Shown here: one piece after another, positions 32,367-43,984 of the stretch
How positions within the stretch are numbered: position 1 is the first letter of the stretch
Layout: each line of letters opens with the position of its first letter
Source of the DNA: Plantago ovata
Lineage: Eukaryota; Streptophyta; Magnoliopsida; Lamiales; Plantaginaceae
Length of the DNA stretch: 64,000 nt
NCBI GenBank assembly: GCA_028274465.1
Contig: CM051457.1
Coordinates: forward strand, 51,058,362 to 51,122,361
Direction: 5' to 3'
Made by a program: the position numbers and the translations under genes
The notes under the pieces: model-generated
Told to the model about the DNA's origin: nothing
The model's input: the letters and a program-made list of their open reading frames with translations, nothing else
The model's database searches: none

Positions 32367-33769
32367 TGATGATGTCGTTTTTCACCAATTAAATTTGTTT
32401 TAAAAGCCTAAGAACACTTATCACTACACAAACTAGAGTGCAATGGCAAGTTGTCCCCGAGTGTCGTTCTCTCGGGACCTAACGTGGCTTTGCTTGAGGT
32501 TTTTGCAAGTAATTTTAGTCAACGAATTCAAATGTTTAGAGAATCGTTTCCTTTGAACAATAGCAACGAGAAATCAGATTTATGTAAACAAGTTTGGAAA
32601 ACGGTTGGTGGTAGAAATCAAATACACATGCATGGGTTACGAATATGCTCACAAGTTCAGTGCGTAGAACCTTCGATCAAGTCTGCTAAGCAACTCGTCT
32701 AGGCAAATTTAAGACACACATCATGAAAGATACTATCAATAATTTAGAGGTGCTTGTCACCAACACCATTTATCTAGCATGCTGCAAATCTCTAACATAC
32801 AATCCTATAGCTTTCATTGACGAAGAATTTGTCACTATACTCAATTCGAATATATTTTATAGGCAACTAAGAATCATATGAAGGGATTTGCAGCAAGATT
32901 GAATCACAATCTCATGTAAGCATAAACATAACCCATAGCATGCATATTCTACATTCTACCACCAACACAAAAGATTTAGCTACTCATATTCATCAACATA
33001 GACATCAATTCATATGAATGATAATTGAAATACATCATATCAAACTACAAGACAAGAGAGTGATACAAGTTACCACAAAAGCTGTCACTAATCGGTGGAA
33101 ATCTAAGAAAACCTCTCCGTAGATGATTACAAAGGATGAATCCAAATCAAAACCTTGAATCCCAAGCTAAAATACAAAAACTTTGAATATTCTCTGAGTT
33201 TTGGGGCTTAGGAGCTCTCTAAAACGAAGTTACAGTTCAAAAGATATTCAAAAAATGATCAAAGATCAGATCTAAGAAGGAAAATCCGAAAACGTAACCG
33301 CTGCCAAGCGGACCGCTTGGAGAAGCCAAGCGGAGCGCTTGGCAAGCGAAGCACTTCGGGCACTCCAAGTGCTTCGCTTGGCTTCTGTGCCAAAGCTCCT
33401 GGAATTTGAAGCGGAGCGCTTCACTATTCCAGGCGCTTAGCTTGGCTCCTGGGCAGATTTTTGTCTTCAAACTCAATCTTTTTACCCTCGCATGGCCCTC
33501 GGGTGCGTTGGACTCATCCTTCTCGATGCTTATTGATAGTCAAACACTTACGAACAAGCCACGGAGATTGGGGAACTTCAACGGGGCCATCTTTTCCATC
33601 AAAAAGGCTCGTTTTTAGCTCCAAAAACGTCGTTTCGTACCTAAGTGCCTGAAAATGCAGAAAATACAAAACGTGACACAATTCTACAAAACTAACCAAA
33701 AAACAAGGCTAGAAGATAGCAAAAGAAGGTGAAAAAGACAAGATGAACGCGTCAAAAATACGTTCATCA
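32367..33769 (-). repeat. 5' LTR of D1
   Basis: A 1403-bp LTR almost identical to 23876-25275. Its palindrome cluster is at 33304-33454. Confidence 0.94.
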
Positions 33770-36700
33770 TAACTCCTCATCTTCAGCTTTGCATTCTTTG
33801 TGCACTTGCAAGAGAGCTTGCATTCTTGGTGTCCATTCATCCACACTGGGAAATAGCACTAGAGATGGGGTCACATTGTGAGCCTTTAATTCAGTGACAA
33901 ACTGATCTTCAACTCCTTTGAGTTTGCCCCTTTCATAGTCGTTTCCAGAGGAAGTAGAAGAGTTTGAATGCTGGGTTTCACCAGTTCTATCATTCTTAAA
34001 GACCATCTCTTCTTCCTCATCAGAAAATCCAGATAAGCTATCAGCATCATCTTTGTCGAAGTCAACAACCTTTTCACCATGGTTTTCAGTCACCAAATTG
34101 TCTGGTTGAGTGGTTGCTAGAGGCAACTCTTGAGACTCAACAATTGGAGTTTCACCAGTAGTAGGGGTGGAAGGGAGGATTCTTCCGTGCATTTCACTCC
34201 AAAAGACTAAGCTATTGACAAATGTTGTGTTCCAGATACATTAATTACCATGCTATTTGCTACAGCTGTCTGAAAGTCTTCATCTTGTTCATCTTCTTCA
34301 TCAAGGTTTGGATCAGTGACCTTGGCATCAAGTAAATCTTTTGCAGCTAACTCGGGATCAGAAAGCTTTTCCTTGCCCTTGGCAATTTCAACAAACTTCT
34401 TGTCTTGTTCTTCACTCATCTCAGCAAATTGTTCAGTTACTGGATGTTCAGCAGAAGGAGGAGAAGTAGATTCTTCTTGGTTGATAGGAGGTGGTTGTTC
34501 AGTAACATGCTCTTGTTCAGTTGCTTGATCACCAACTTGATGTACTCCACCAACACCAGGACTTGGACCATGGGAATCATCATCATCATCCTTTTTGTCC
34601 TTTGAGTCCTTAGAATCTTTTCCCTCATCATCACTGAAATAAAGAAGAATTGGTAAATGAGAAAAACATGTTCTTTAGCTTCATTAGGTCAAACGCTCTG
34701 CCCTGGAAAGACTGGACCTTGCTTCTGTCCTCAAATATCTTGGACAAGATTGCAAGAAGATCGAAAACCGCTACTCTTGAATCTTGTGTTGCAAAATGTC
34801 GTGGACAAATAGACCTATCGAGCACTTCTTTAAGATAATGGAAGAACCAAGACAACAAGAGAATCTTCAATGACATTCTCATCTTCTTTTTCTTGTTCAT
34901 CATCAGTAAGAATAACCAATGTAAGATGCATGTACTTAGCTTGACTTGTGACCTCTTCCTCCTCATTGATTTTGTGGGGATCAGCCACCACAGGCACAAA
35001 GGAGCCTTTAAGCATCTCAGCTAGTTCAGCTGGAGAGGCACTCTTGAATTGATTCTTCATATTCTCTCTGATTGTGTGAACCAGATCAGTTCCCATTTGC
35101 TGAGAATATGAGAGATCTACTGGGAGGATAGAGTGGACAAAAGTCTCAAGCTTAAGTAATGATGTTCTTTTCTTTTCAGTAGAGAGATGCATATAAAGAT
35201 CTTAGAAGTCCATTCTTCTGTATCTTTGCCAGTTGCTGACAGACTTTGCAACTTTGGTCAAAGTGTTCTTCTTGAAGTTCAAGTAAACCTCTTCTGAGCT
35301 AACTTCATGGACATCAGTGATGAGTGTTGCTTCTACACTCTCCTTTTGAGCCTGAAAAAGAACAATGTTATTTTCAGGAATGTTTTTTAATTTAGTTTTA
35401 GAGTCTAAAACTGTTTCATGATTTACCTGCTCTTTTTCAGCAAGCTCATGTTGCACACTTGGTTGTGCAATATCTACATTCAATTCAGCAGGAACTTAGT
35501 AGCTTCTTTTGTTTGATCATTCTGAAATAACACTTTGTTAGATACAAGTACTATGTTTTTAAATTTTGTAAATTTACCAAGATTTGCATCTACCTGCTGA
35601 ACAGGAGTTGTTGATTCTGGTGCAGAAGCCTCAGGAAGCTTCTGTCTTGTATCTTGAGAAGTCTGTAAAGAAACAATAATGTTAGCTAATGATAAAGTAT
35701 CAAATAAGGAAGATTTGCCTATATATGAGTTATCTACCTGCTGAGGAACAACAGGAGGTGACTCAGTCCTTTCAGCATCGTTGGCCTCTTAAATATCTGG
35801 GGTCGTATCTTCAACAGACTTCTTTTCATGCTCTTGTTGATAAAGCTGTATATTATCAACATTCTCCCTTGTCTCTGAAATGACAAGTTGAGCAGAAGTA
35901 TCTCGAGCTCTTATTTCACTACTTGTCATGATAAGATCCACTGATTTGTTGGAGTTGTCATCAATCTCCATGTCCATTTGTTGGCTTATGTCGGTGAGTA
36001 CGAACTGTATCTTTTCTATTGAAGTAATTTCTAGAGCAAATGAACTAGGTCTTTCATTCTCAGCATTATGTGATGCGTCGTCGAATGATACTTCATTTTG
36101 AGTTTCAGCAAACTCAATGTTTTGACTAGTTGTTGTTTCAACAACTGTTTCTTCAACAACTTGTGTTGTTTCAGCAACTTCCTTTTCTTGACTAGTTGCT
36201 TGTACAACAACTGTTTATTTTTCAACTGTTGCTTTGTTAGCAACGTCTTCAGCAATAGCAGCCTTTCTTAGGTCTGCAGCAATATCGCTTGCTGGTTCAA
36301 GTGTAGTGTTATCAAGATTATCTACCATGTAGATATCATCAATTCTATCTAAGGCAGGATTTACATTTCCACTGCCTTGATTTCTTTCTTCAGTGATTGT
36401 ATCCGAATTAATTGGATTAGTAGAAGTGTCAGAGGTGCTTCTACATCAACCACTTGAGCAGGTTGCTTTTCAGCAACTGCTGCAGTATCATCATCAGGGA
36501 CATCATGGACAATAGGAACTGATTTCCTAGCAGTTGTCTTCTTCCTTGGGAAGGTTTTTATCCTTGATTTCTTTGGGACAGGATCAACTGATGAGGCAGC
36601 AGTCTGGGTATCATCATCAGCTTTCCTTTTCTTACATTTCTTGTTGGGGGCTTTTGTATTAGCAAATACAGCAGCATCAGCAACGTTGGAGTCAGTTGCT

Positions 36701-37707
36701 TTCTTGGATTTCTTCTTATCAGCAGCCAAGGGCTTGGGCTGATTGTAGAAAGATCTACCCACATTACATACTGACTTGTTTATAAGCAGTGGGTTTCTAA
36801 GCGTAATCTTGAAATGTTTCAAGATGTAGCAGATCTTTAATCCATACATGACTGGGTACATAGGTGAGACAGTGTTGTCTTCAACCTTGACTTTGAATTT
36901 CACAATACATTCAACAAGTCTGTTGGAGAGGTATTTTGCCCAGTTTATGTCAGATCCATTTTCATGGATATGTTTCTGCAAAGACCATCTTTTCAGGCCG
37001 ACTTGGTCAATTCCTCCAACTTGGGAGTCTAGGACTTTGATGATCAACAAAGCAACTAGTCCTAAAGAGTAAGAGATATGCTTTCTTTTCGTTGATTTGT
37101 CCCAATTTACAGGAGCAATTTCATTTTTCTTCATGTTGTTATTTCTAACATCACTATAGAAAGCTTTAATCTCGTCCTCTGTAGCAGTAATGTCATCTTT
37201 AGTTCCAGTGGTTGGAATCTAAAAGATGGTTGCTAAATCAGTCCATTTCAGGACGATTTCTTTTCCTTGAACAGTTGTGGAAATCACTTTTTCAGTGATT
37301 CCTTGTTCATCTGTAACTGACTGGATCTCAGCGTGTTGTAAAACTCCATCGTATCTACAACACTCACCTTTTTGGGATGGGATGTGATGAAGTAGAGCAA
37401 ACCTTGTTGGTTTATGTAGCTCAAAGCTTCAAGATTTTAAGAAGTCATTTCTTTTTCATAGAAGTATCGGATATACTTCTCTTTGGAGAAACCTCCCCAT
37501 TGCATCATCTGTTCATACTTTTCAGTGTTTAGAAATGCAGGAGGCATGGGTCTCTGTGAAATTCTGTCGTTTGATAGAACGATTTTTCACTTTGTTAACC
37601 GTTGGAGTTTGTACCGAAGTTTCAGCTGGAGTAGGAGTACTGCTTGTTCCAGCACTGTCTGCCTTTGAGGCTTTTGAAACCCTTGTCGATTGTCTTTTGG
37701 GAGCCAT
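33770..37707 (-). pseudogene. Env-like multi-intron gene with plant-transposon-protein-like domain, 5' part
   Basis: The ATG at 37705-37707 begins MAPKRQSTRVSK. After a frameshift near 37540, the N-terminal part (about 37530-36780) has the layout of the putative plant transposon protein family: EFYNTLR, QGKEIVLKW, a helical middle with INWAKYL, and SPMYPVMYGLKICYIL. A basic region with KKKSKK, KKCKKRK and PKKSR suggests nuclear targeting. A long Thr/Val/Glu/Gln-rich part follows. Three short introns are visible: 35663-35737, 35522-35593 and 35352-35426, each with GTAGAT or GTAAAT at the donor and a pyrimidine-CAG acceptor. Stops and frameshifts make it a pseudogene. It could be a Sirevirus env-like ORF or a captured host gene; role unknown. 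Confidence 0.6.
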
Positions 37708-37856
37708 CTTTATATAGTAGGGTGGGTAAGGGATCAAAGGTACGAACAAAGATGCTTTTTGACCGGAGGTACAGTTTTCTCAGAGCTCAGGCTAGTGAAT
37801 TTGCAGAGAAAAGGAAATTTGGGAGTTAAAGAATTTTCTCTTTGTTCAACTCCTCT

Positions 37857-37864
37857 TATTTATA
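37857..37864 (-). promoter_or_regulatory. TATA box upstream of the env-like gene
   Basis: TATAAATA lies about 150 bases upstream of the ATG at 37707, with GCATTTAATG a further 90 bases up. The Sirevirus LTR has the same two motifs in the same order, so this may be an LTR-derived or copied promoter. Confidence 0.45.
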
Positions 37865-38107
37865 GTATCTCTATTTGTGTGAGATACTCAATGAATTTGA
37901 GTTCTCAGCATGGGCAAAACAGAGAACATGGAGTTAGTGGTGTCCTTTGCATTTAATGCGTAGTGGTCCACTAACTCAAAACCGTCAGAGCGTGCTTTTA
38001 CTTTATGAGATTAAACGTTGGATCAACAACTGACTTTAATCAATGTCCACGATTGTATTTCATGTCATGATTATCATCAAGTGTATCTGTTTATCTTGAG
38101 GTTTAGT

Positions 38108-38640
38108 GTTTCTTTGCTACTCTGACTAGAGAGGTCCCTCTGCCCCGTGAGCCCCCGGTCCCTAGGGCAGCTCCCTCTACTTCTAGGCAGCCCTCGACCT
38201 TTGATTTCGGGGATCTCACGACTTACTTGTCGGAGAAGTTTGGTGCTTACCAAACCTCTATGCTCGAAGCTCAGACCGCCCAATTTGGTGCTTTCCGGGA
38301 GGGGGAGACTAGGAAATGGGATGCGTTTCAGGAGGCTGACACTCGTCGCTAGAACGAGTTTGTCACGGCGGATACTAGGAGATGGGATGCTTATCATTCC
38401 GCAGTCTCGAGGAGGTTTGATGCTTTGGCACGTTCTATTCCCGAATTCCCTTCTCATGCCCAGCCGAGTGGGAGTGGTAGCGGAGCTCCTGAGGACCCTT
38501 GTGACTGTCCATTTCCTCACTATGGCGGAGCACCACCCTTCTATATATCTCAGCCGACAGAGGCCATATCAAGACTGGTAGTACATCTCCACTTTTTCTT
38601 TCTTTTCCTTTCATCTAGAGACTAGCTTTCGGCTAGGTTG
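38108..38640 (+). pseudogene. D3 ORF3 C-terminal tail
   Basis: The frame resembles the C-terminus of D1 ORF3: FDFGDLTTYL, SMLEAQTAQFGAF, then four Arg-aromatic repeats at 33-bp spacing (38311, 38344, 38377, 38410). The second repeat's Trp codon is a TAG at 38350-38352. The frame ends near ARSIPEFP and a short Gly/Ser/Pro tail. It shares sequence after the stop region with D1 (CAGCCGACAG) but not with D2, so D3 carries the D1 type of ORF3. Confidence 0.8.
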
Positions 38641-38944
38641 GGGAGGGGTCGTGGAGTTGTATTTGTTTTGATTTGGCTTCTTTACTATTGTCGTTGAGGT
38701 ACTCTTGCTATTTCGATTTGGTTGTATGATTTACTTGATTATGACTTTTTCGATTTGTTTGTATGATATTGTGATGATGACTCTTGTACTCTTTTATTGC
38801 TTTAGTAGTTGTGGCCCGTGTGCCTTTTGATGATGCAGGAATTATCGGGTCCCAATCAATCAAATAAATTTGTTATTTAGCCAAAGGCAATTCACGACTA
38901 CAACGAAAACCGTAGTGTAGCAGTAGAATGACCTCGAGTGTCGT

Positions 38945-40348
38945 TGATGAACGTATTTTTGACGCGTTCATCTTGTCTTTTTTACCTTCTTTTGCTATCT
39001 TCTAGCCTTGTTTTTTGGTTAGTTTTGTAGAATAGTGTCACGTTTTGTGTTTTCTGCATTTTCAGGCACTTAGGTACGAAACGGCATTTTTGGAGCTAAA
39101 AACGAGCCTTTTTGATGGAAAAGATGGCCCCGTTGAAGTTCCCCAATCTCCGTGGCTTGTTCGTAAGTGTTTGAGTTTCAATAAGCATCGAGAAGGATGA
39201 GTCTCAAGGCACCCGAGGGCCGTGCGAGGGCAAAAAGATTGAGTTTGAAGACAAAAATCTACCCAGGAGCCAAGCTAAGCGCCTGGAATAGTGAAGCGCT
39301 ACGCTTCAATTTCCAGGAGCTTTGGCACAGAAGCCAAGTGAAGCGCTTGGAGTGCCAAAGCGCTTCACTTGCCAAGCGCTCCGCTTGGCTTCTCCAAGCG
39401 GTCCGCTTGGCAGCGGTTACGTTTTCGGATTTTCCTTCTTAGATCTGATCTTTGGTCATTTTTTGAAGATCTTTTGAACTGTAACTTTGTTTTGGAGAGC
39501 TCCTAAGCCCCAAAACTCAGAGAAAACTCAGATTACATTGTATTTTAGCTTGGGATTCAAAATTTTGATTGGAATTCATCCTTTGTAATCATCTACGGAG
39601 AGGTTTTCTTTGATTTCCACCGATGAGTGACAGCTTTGGTGGTAACTTGTATCACTCTCTTGTCTTGTAGTTTGATATGATGTATTCTGGTTATTATTCA
39701 TATGAATTGATGTCGATGTTGATGAATATGAGTAGCTAAATCTTTTGTGTTGATGGTAGAATGTAGAATATGCATGCTATGGGTTATGCTTATGCTTACA
39801 TGAGATTGTGATTCAATCTTGCTGCAAATTCCTTCATATAATTCTTAGTTGCCTATAAAATATATTCGAAAGGAGTATAGTGACAAACTCTTGGCCAATG
39901 AAAGCTATAGGATTGTATGTTAGGGATTTGCAGCATGCTAGATAAATGGTGTTAGTGACAAGCACCTCTAAAGTATTGATAGTGGTCTTTTATGATGTGT
40001 GTCTTAAAGTTACCTAGACAAGTTGCTTAGCAGACTCGATCGCAGGTTTTACGCACTGAACTTGTGAGCATAGTCATAACCCATGCATGTGTATTTGATT
40101 TCTACCACCAACCGTCTTCCAAACTTGATTTACAACAATCTGATTTCTCATTGCTTTGTTCAAAGAAAATCATTCTATAAACATTTGAACTCGTTGACTG
40201 AAATTGCTAGCAAAAACCTCAAGCAAAGCCACGTTAGGTCCCGAGAGAACGACACTCGTGGATAACTTGCCATTGCACTCTAGTTTGTGTAGTGATAAGT
40301 GTTCTTAGGCTTTTAAACAAATTTAATTGGTGAAAAACGACATCATCA
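38945..40348 (+). repeat. 5' LTR of D2
   Basis: TGATGAACG to CATCATCA, 1404 bp. Palindromes of the AAGCG-NNN-CGCTT type lie at about 39255-39415. The frame at 39197-39442 is read-through of these. Confidence 0.94.
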
Positions 40349-40351
40349 ATT

Positions 40352-40369
40352 TGGCGCCGTTGCCGGGGA
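40352..40369 (+). promoter_or_regulatory. Primer binding site, tRNA-Asp, D2
   Basis: TGGCGCCGTTGCCGGGGA is an exact complement to the 3' end of plant tRNA-Asp including CCA, three bases after the LTR. Confidence 0.93.
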
Positions 40370-40491
40370 CTTAACTCCTTTGGTTGGTGTTTTTGTTTGG
40401 GTTTTTTCAGCCAACATCTCTTCTTTGTCTCATTTCTGTTTTTGTTTCTTTTTGCTTGAGATACTCACTATCTTGTATTTCAGGTGAGTGC

Positions 40492-42798
40492 ATGCCTAGA
40501 ACCCGAACGGGTGGACCTATTATTGAACCTTTTGTAGACGAGATCGATCGTTTGTTTCAAAGGAGAAGGAGGAATTTGAATCTCGAATTTGAAGGAGTAG
40601 CATCTAGAGCTTCCACTTCTGATATTCGAGAAGAGTCTTCTTCTTATCTTTTGGAGCCAATACTTGAATCTGTTTACTTGGAAAGTGAAATGGCGGAGAG
40701 ACCTATACGTACACTTACTAAGCCTACGGTTGGGGCTAGAGGACCAGCAATTGTCCTCAATGATGCCACAAGGAACTTGGAGATCAAGAATCACATGTTC
40801 CAACAACTACCCAAATTCTATGGGATGGCTAATGAGGACGTGATTGGGTACTTGAATGAGCTCGAGAACTTTGTACTCCATCTTGGGCGACCAGGAGCTG
40901 GTGTTATGGATGATGATCTCCGCATGAAGGTCTTTTCTATGGGGCTAGGCGATCGTGCAAAGGCTTGGCTCAATACTTTGGAGGCCCGGTCTTTGACAAC
41001 ATGGGATCTATGTTTTGATAAGTTCATGGAGCGTTACTACCCAGCTTCCAAGACAATGGCTATGAAGAGTCAAATTAGCTCCTTCAAGCAGAGGTCCGAT
41101 GAGCCTTTCCACGAGGCCTATGATCATTTCATGGGGTTGCATCACCGATGCCCACACAACGGGTATGATAAAGGTCAACTTCTCCAATTCTTTTACAATG
41201 GTTTACATCCTGAGATTCAATCTCAAGTGGATAGTATTTGTGGAGGTAGTATGGGGGATTTTCTTCCTTCTCAAGCCCAAGTGAAGCTGGACATGATGTA
41301 CCGGAATTCCCAAAACCGGAATGTGAGGGCTCGTGTGCTCCAAAAGCAGCAAAGAGGTGAGGCCAAGGTAGTAGTGGAAAAAAATGCCTTCGATGGGTTC
41401 GCCCATGAAGTGAAGCAAGCTTTGAGGCAAAGCGTTCCTTCTCCTTTTACGGAAGTTTGTGGTGTGTGCAAGAACTATGGGCACCCGCCCTATTTATGCC
41501 GTTCTGAATTTGCTAGAGAGCAATATATCACGAACGATGTCCGTCAAGAAGTATATGCTACTGAGGGAGAGCAAGTAGTTGGAGATGTGAACTACGGGCA
41601 AGGTTATGGAAATGTGAGGCCACAAAACCGTGGACCCCGAGGTGGGTACCAGAATCAAGGCAACCGTGGTTATCTTCATAACCCGGATCAAAATGCCTAT
41701 GGGCCTAATCAAGATAGAAGTCGTCTCAGCTATGGGAACAATTGGTATGAAGGAGCACCGCCTTCTAATCCCACACCCCCACCTCCGGTTGCTAGTTCAG
41801 GACCGCAAGGTGGAGGGGTGCTCCCTTCTCCTCTTGTTACTTCACTCAATGATCTGGTTATGAAGACGAACAAATTCATGGAGCATTACTATCGTAATGA
41901 GGCTACTAACAATCAACGCTTTGAGAAGCTTGAGGCTAGTAGTAGCAGCCTCCATAAGAAGCTACAAGAGCTTATAGATCGAGGGGCGAGTAGAGAGAAA
42001 GGGAAGTTTCCCGGAAACATGGAGAAAGCCATGGCTATAACCGTGGTGACTGATTTGCCCGTGTAGATCACGGTTGTGAGAGACAATGCACTAGTTGAGG
42101 TGCCAAGTTGCAAGATAACTGAAACTTGCAAGGTGAGTGAGGAGGTTGAGACTCCTAAGGTGGTTATGGAAGAGGAAGTTGTCGCACAATCTGATGCGAT
42201 AGTTGAAGAGGTGAAAGAAAACTCATCGTCTGAGGATGAGATGGTGGATATGGTGGAAGTGCCCATCCAAGAGAGCTTCGATGTTGAAATCGGCTTGGGT
42301 AAGAACGATGGAATAGTGGCAACTCTAGACACGGGAGCGGGTGTGAATGTCATACCTTTGAACGTGTACGAAGAGTCGGGTTTGTCTGGCTTAAGACCAA
42401 TGAAGTGCATGGTGATATTGGCGGACGGGTCTATGAAGAAGCCATTGGGTGTGATCAAGAATCTAGTGGTAAGAGTCGCCGATGTAGAGGTCAAGACGAA
42501 CTTCATCGTCATGCCTACATCCTCCGCAAAGCTCAAGGATGTGGTTCTTTTGGGTAGAGCCTTCATCAACAAAGTACATATGGTGATAGACATGTACCGT
42601 CGTACAAGTAGCTTCGAGGTAAATGGCAAGCAACACACGTTGCGAGCCATAATTAATTCATGTGCTTATGTTGATACTAACGAACTTGTAGGATTCTTTG
42701 GTCCTCTTTATGTTCGTCAAGATGTGCAGGGACTTGGTGCTTTGAAGAGCACTTGGACGGGGAAGTCTAGTACCCGATGCGAAATTGATCCCGCATGA
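40492..42798 (+). pseudogene. gag: D2 gag-protease, single nonsense mutation
   Basis: A 769-codon frame, the same length as in D1, from ATG 40492 to the stop before 42799. Gag core, CX2CX4HX4C knuckle (CGVCKNYGHPPYLC) and protease (ATLDTGAG, VVLLGRAF) are all present. The only break is a TAG at 42064-42066, where D1 has GAG, between the gag tail and the protease. If read through it would give the full product. Gag forms the particle; the protease cuts the polyprotein. Confidence 0.9.
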
Positions 42799-43984
42799 GC
42801 TAAGACAAGTCGAGCCAACGACTTTTAAACGAAGGCGCTTCTCGGGAGGCAACCCGAGGTTATAGGTACTTTCATATAGATTAGAAGCACGTTTAAATTT
42901 TGTTTCGTTGTTTAGACAAGGTTTTTGGGGTGAAAATTTAGCAAAAGTCGAAAAAAAATGATTTGGGAGCTTCAGGTCCCAAGCGAACCGCTTGGAAAGC
43001 CCAAGCGGTCCGCTTGGATTTCCAGTAAGAATTTCATTCTCACTGGAAATCCAAGCGAAGCGCTTGGCACGCCCAAGCGGTCCGCTTGAATTTCCAGTAC
43101 GAATGAAAATTCTTACTAGAAATCCAAGTGGAGCGCTTGGGAGTTCCCAAGCGGACCGCTTGCCAAGCGCTTCGCTTGGGACGCCCAAGCGCTTCGCTTG
43201 GCTTTCCTTAAGAAAGCTAAGCGGGGCACTTGTGTTCCAAAGCCCCCCACTTCGTTTTTCTTCCTCCATTACCGATTTAGCACCCCAAAAATCTCAATCT
43301 CTCTCATTTCTACACCAATTCTTGCAATCTTGTGCATTTTACAAAGCCCATCACCCCCTCTATCATCTAAACCGATCAAATTTCACGTTTGAAGCATCCA
43401 TAACAAGGAATCAAAGGTACCTCTAATGAACCCTAACTTTCTTGAATTTGGGATTTTATCTTAATTAGCTTCAATTGTGTTATGCATTGGTGAATTAGAG
43501 TTTGATGATGATTGTTGAGCATGTTTCTTACTAGATGTGATGTCTAAATTCGAATTTTGCTCCTCTTGATTTATGATGAACTCTAGTGCTCGAATTTTTG
43601 CTATGTAATTGTTTGATGATTGTTAGCCTTGAGATTGAGTTATGATATGATTATGGTGATGTTGTGATTGCATGAGAATGTGTTGGATTGGTTGGGTAGT
43701 TCTAATGGCGAGTTTGTTTGCTTGGTTTGATTCGAATTAGCTAATCGTGACGAAGTGTAAAAGCTTCTCGATTCGCTATGTTTGAATTTTAGCAAGCCTT
43801 CAAACTCGTTGAAAAGGACACTTGAGTGAGTTTTGACGTCTAAGAGTCGACTTGTTGCGTTATGACTTGTTTTAAACGAAGAACGTATACTTGTCTTAGA
43901 GTAGAAGTAGATTGTTTGGTAGTAGTGTAAGAGTCTAAGTCTCATTGTCTCTTGAAGTTATCTAATAAGATTATCCAAGGTACC
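42799..43984 (+). other. D2 protease-ORF3 interval: hairpin, palindromes, candidate leader intron
   Basis: An AGGCAA-loop hairpin (42841-42858) is followed by a palindrome cluster (42976-43220) and a pyrimidine-rich leader-like stretch (43250-43416). A candidate intron at 43417-43979 (AAAG|GTAC, CCAAG) ends five bases before the ORF3 ATG. Homology to D1 continues to within about ten bases of the ATG and then stops abruptly. Confidence 0.6.

Larger units (their letters stand above)
23876..33769 (-). mobile_element. Family D retrotransposon D1 (gag-protease-ORF3, no RT or integrase)
   Basis: Two LTRs (23876-25275 and 32367-33769) flank an internal region with a tRNA-Asp primer site, a gag-protease frame and a third ORF. 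The target duplication is TAACT (23871-23875, 33770-33774). The LTRs differ at roughly 30 positions by eye over 1.4 kb, so the insertion is fairly young. No RT, RNase H or integrase coding is visible anywhere between the protease and the 3' LTR, so it should be non-autonomous. Gag and protease are of the Athila type. Confidence 0.94.

Noticed and set aside
40480-42650. Minus-strand frames opposite the D2 gag-protease
   Set aside because: They are antisense shadows of the plus-strand gag-protease.
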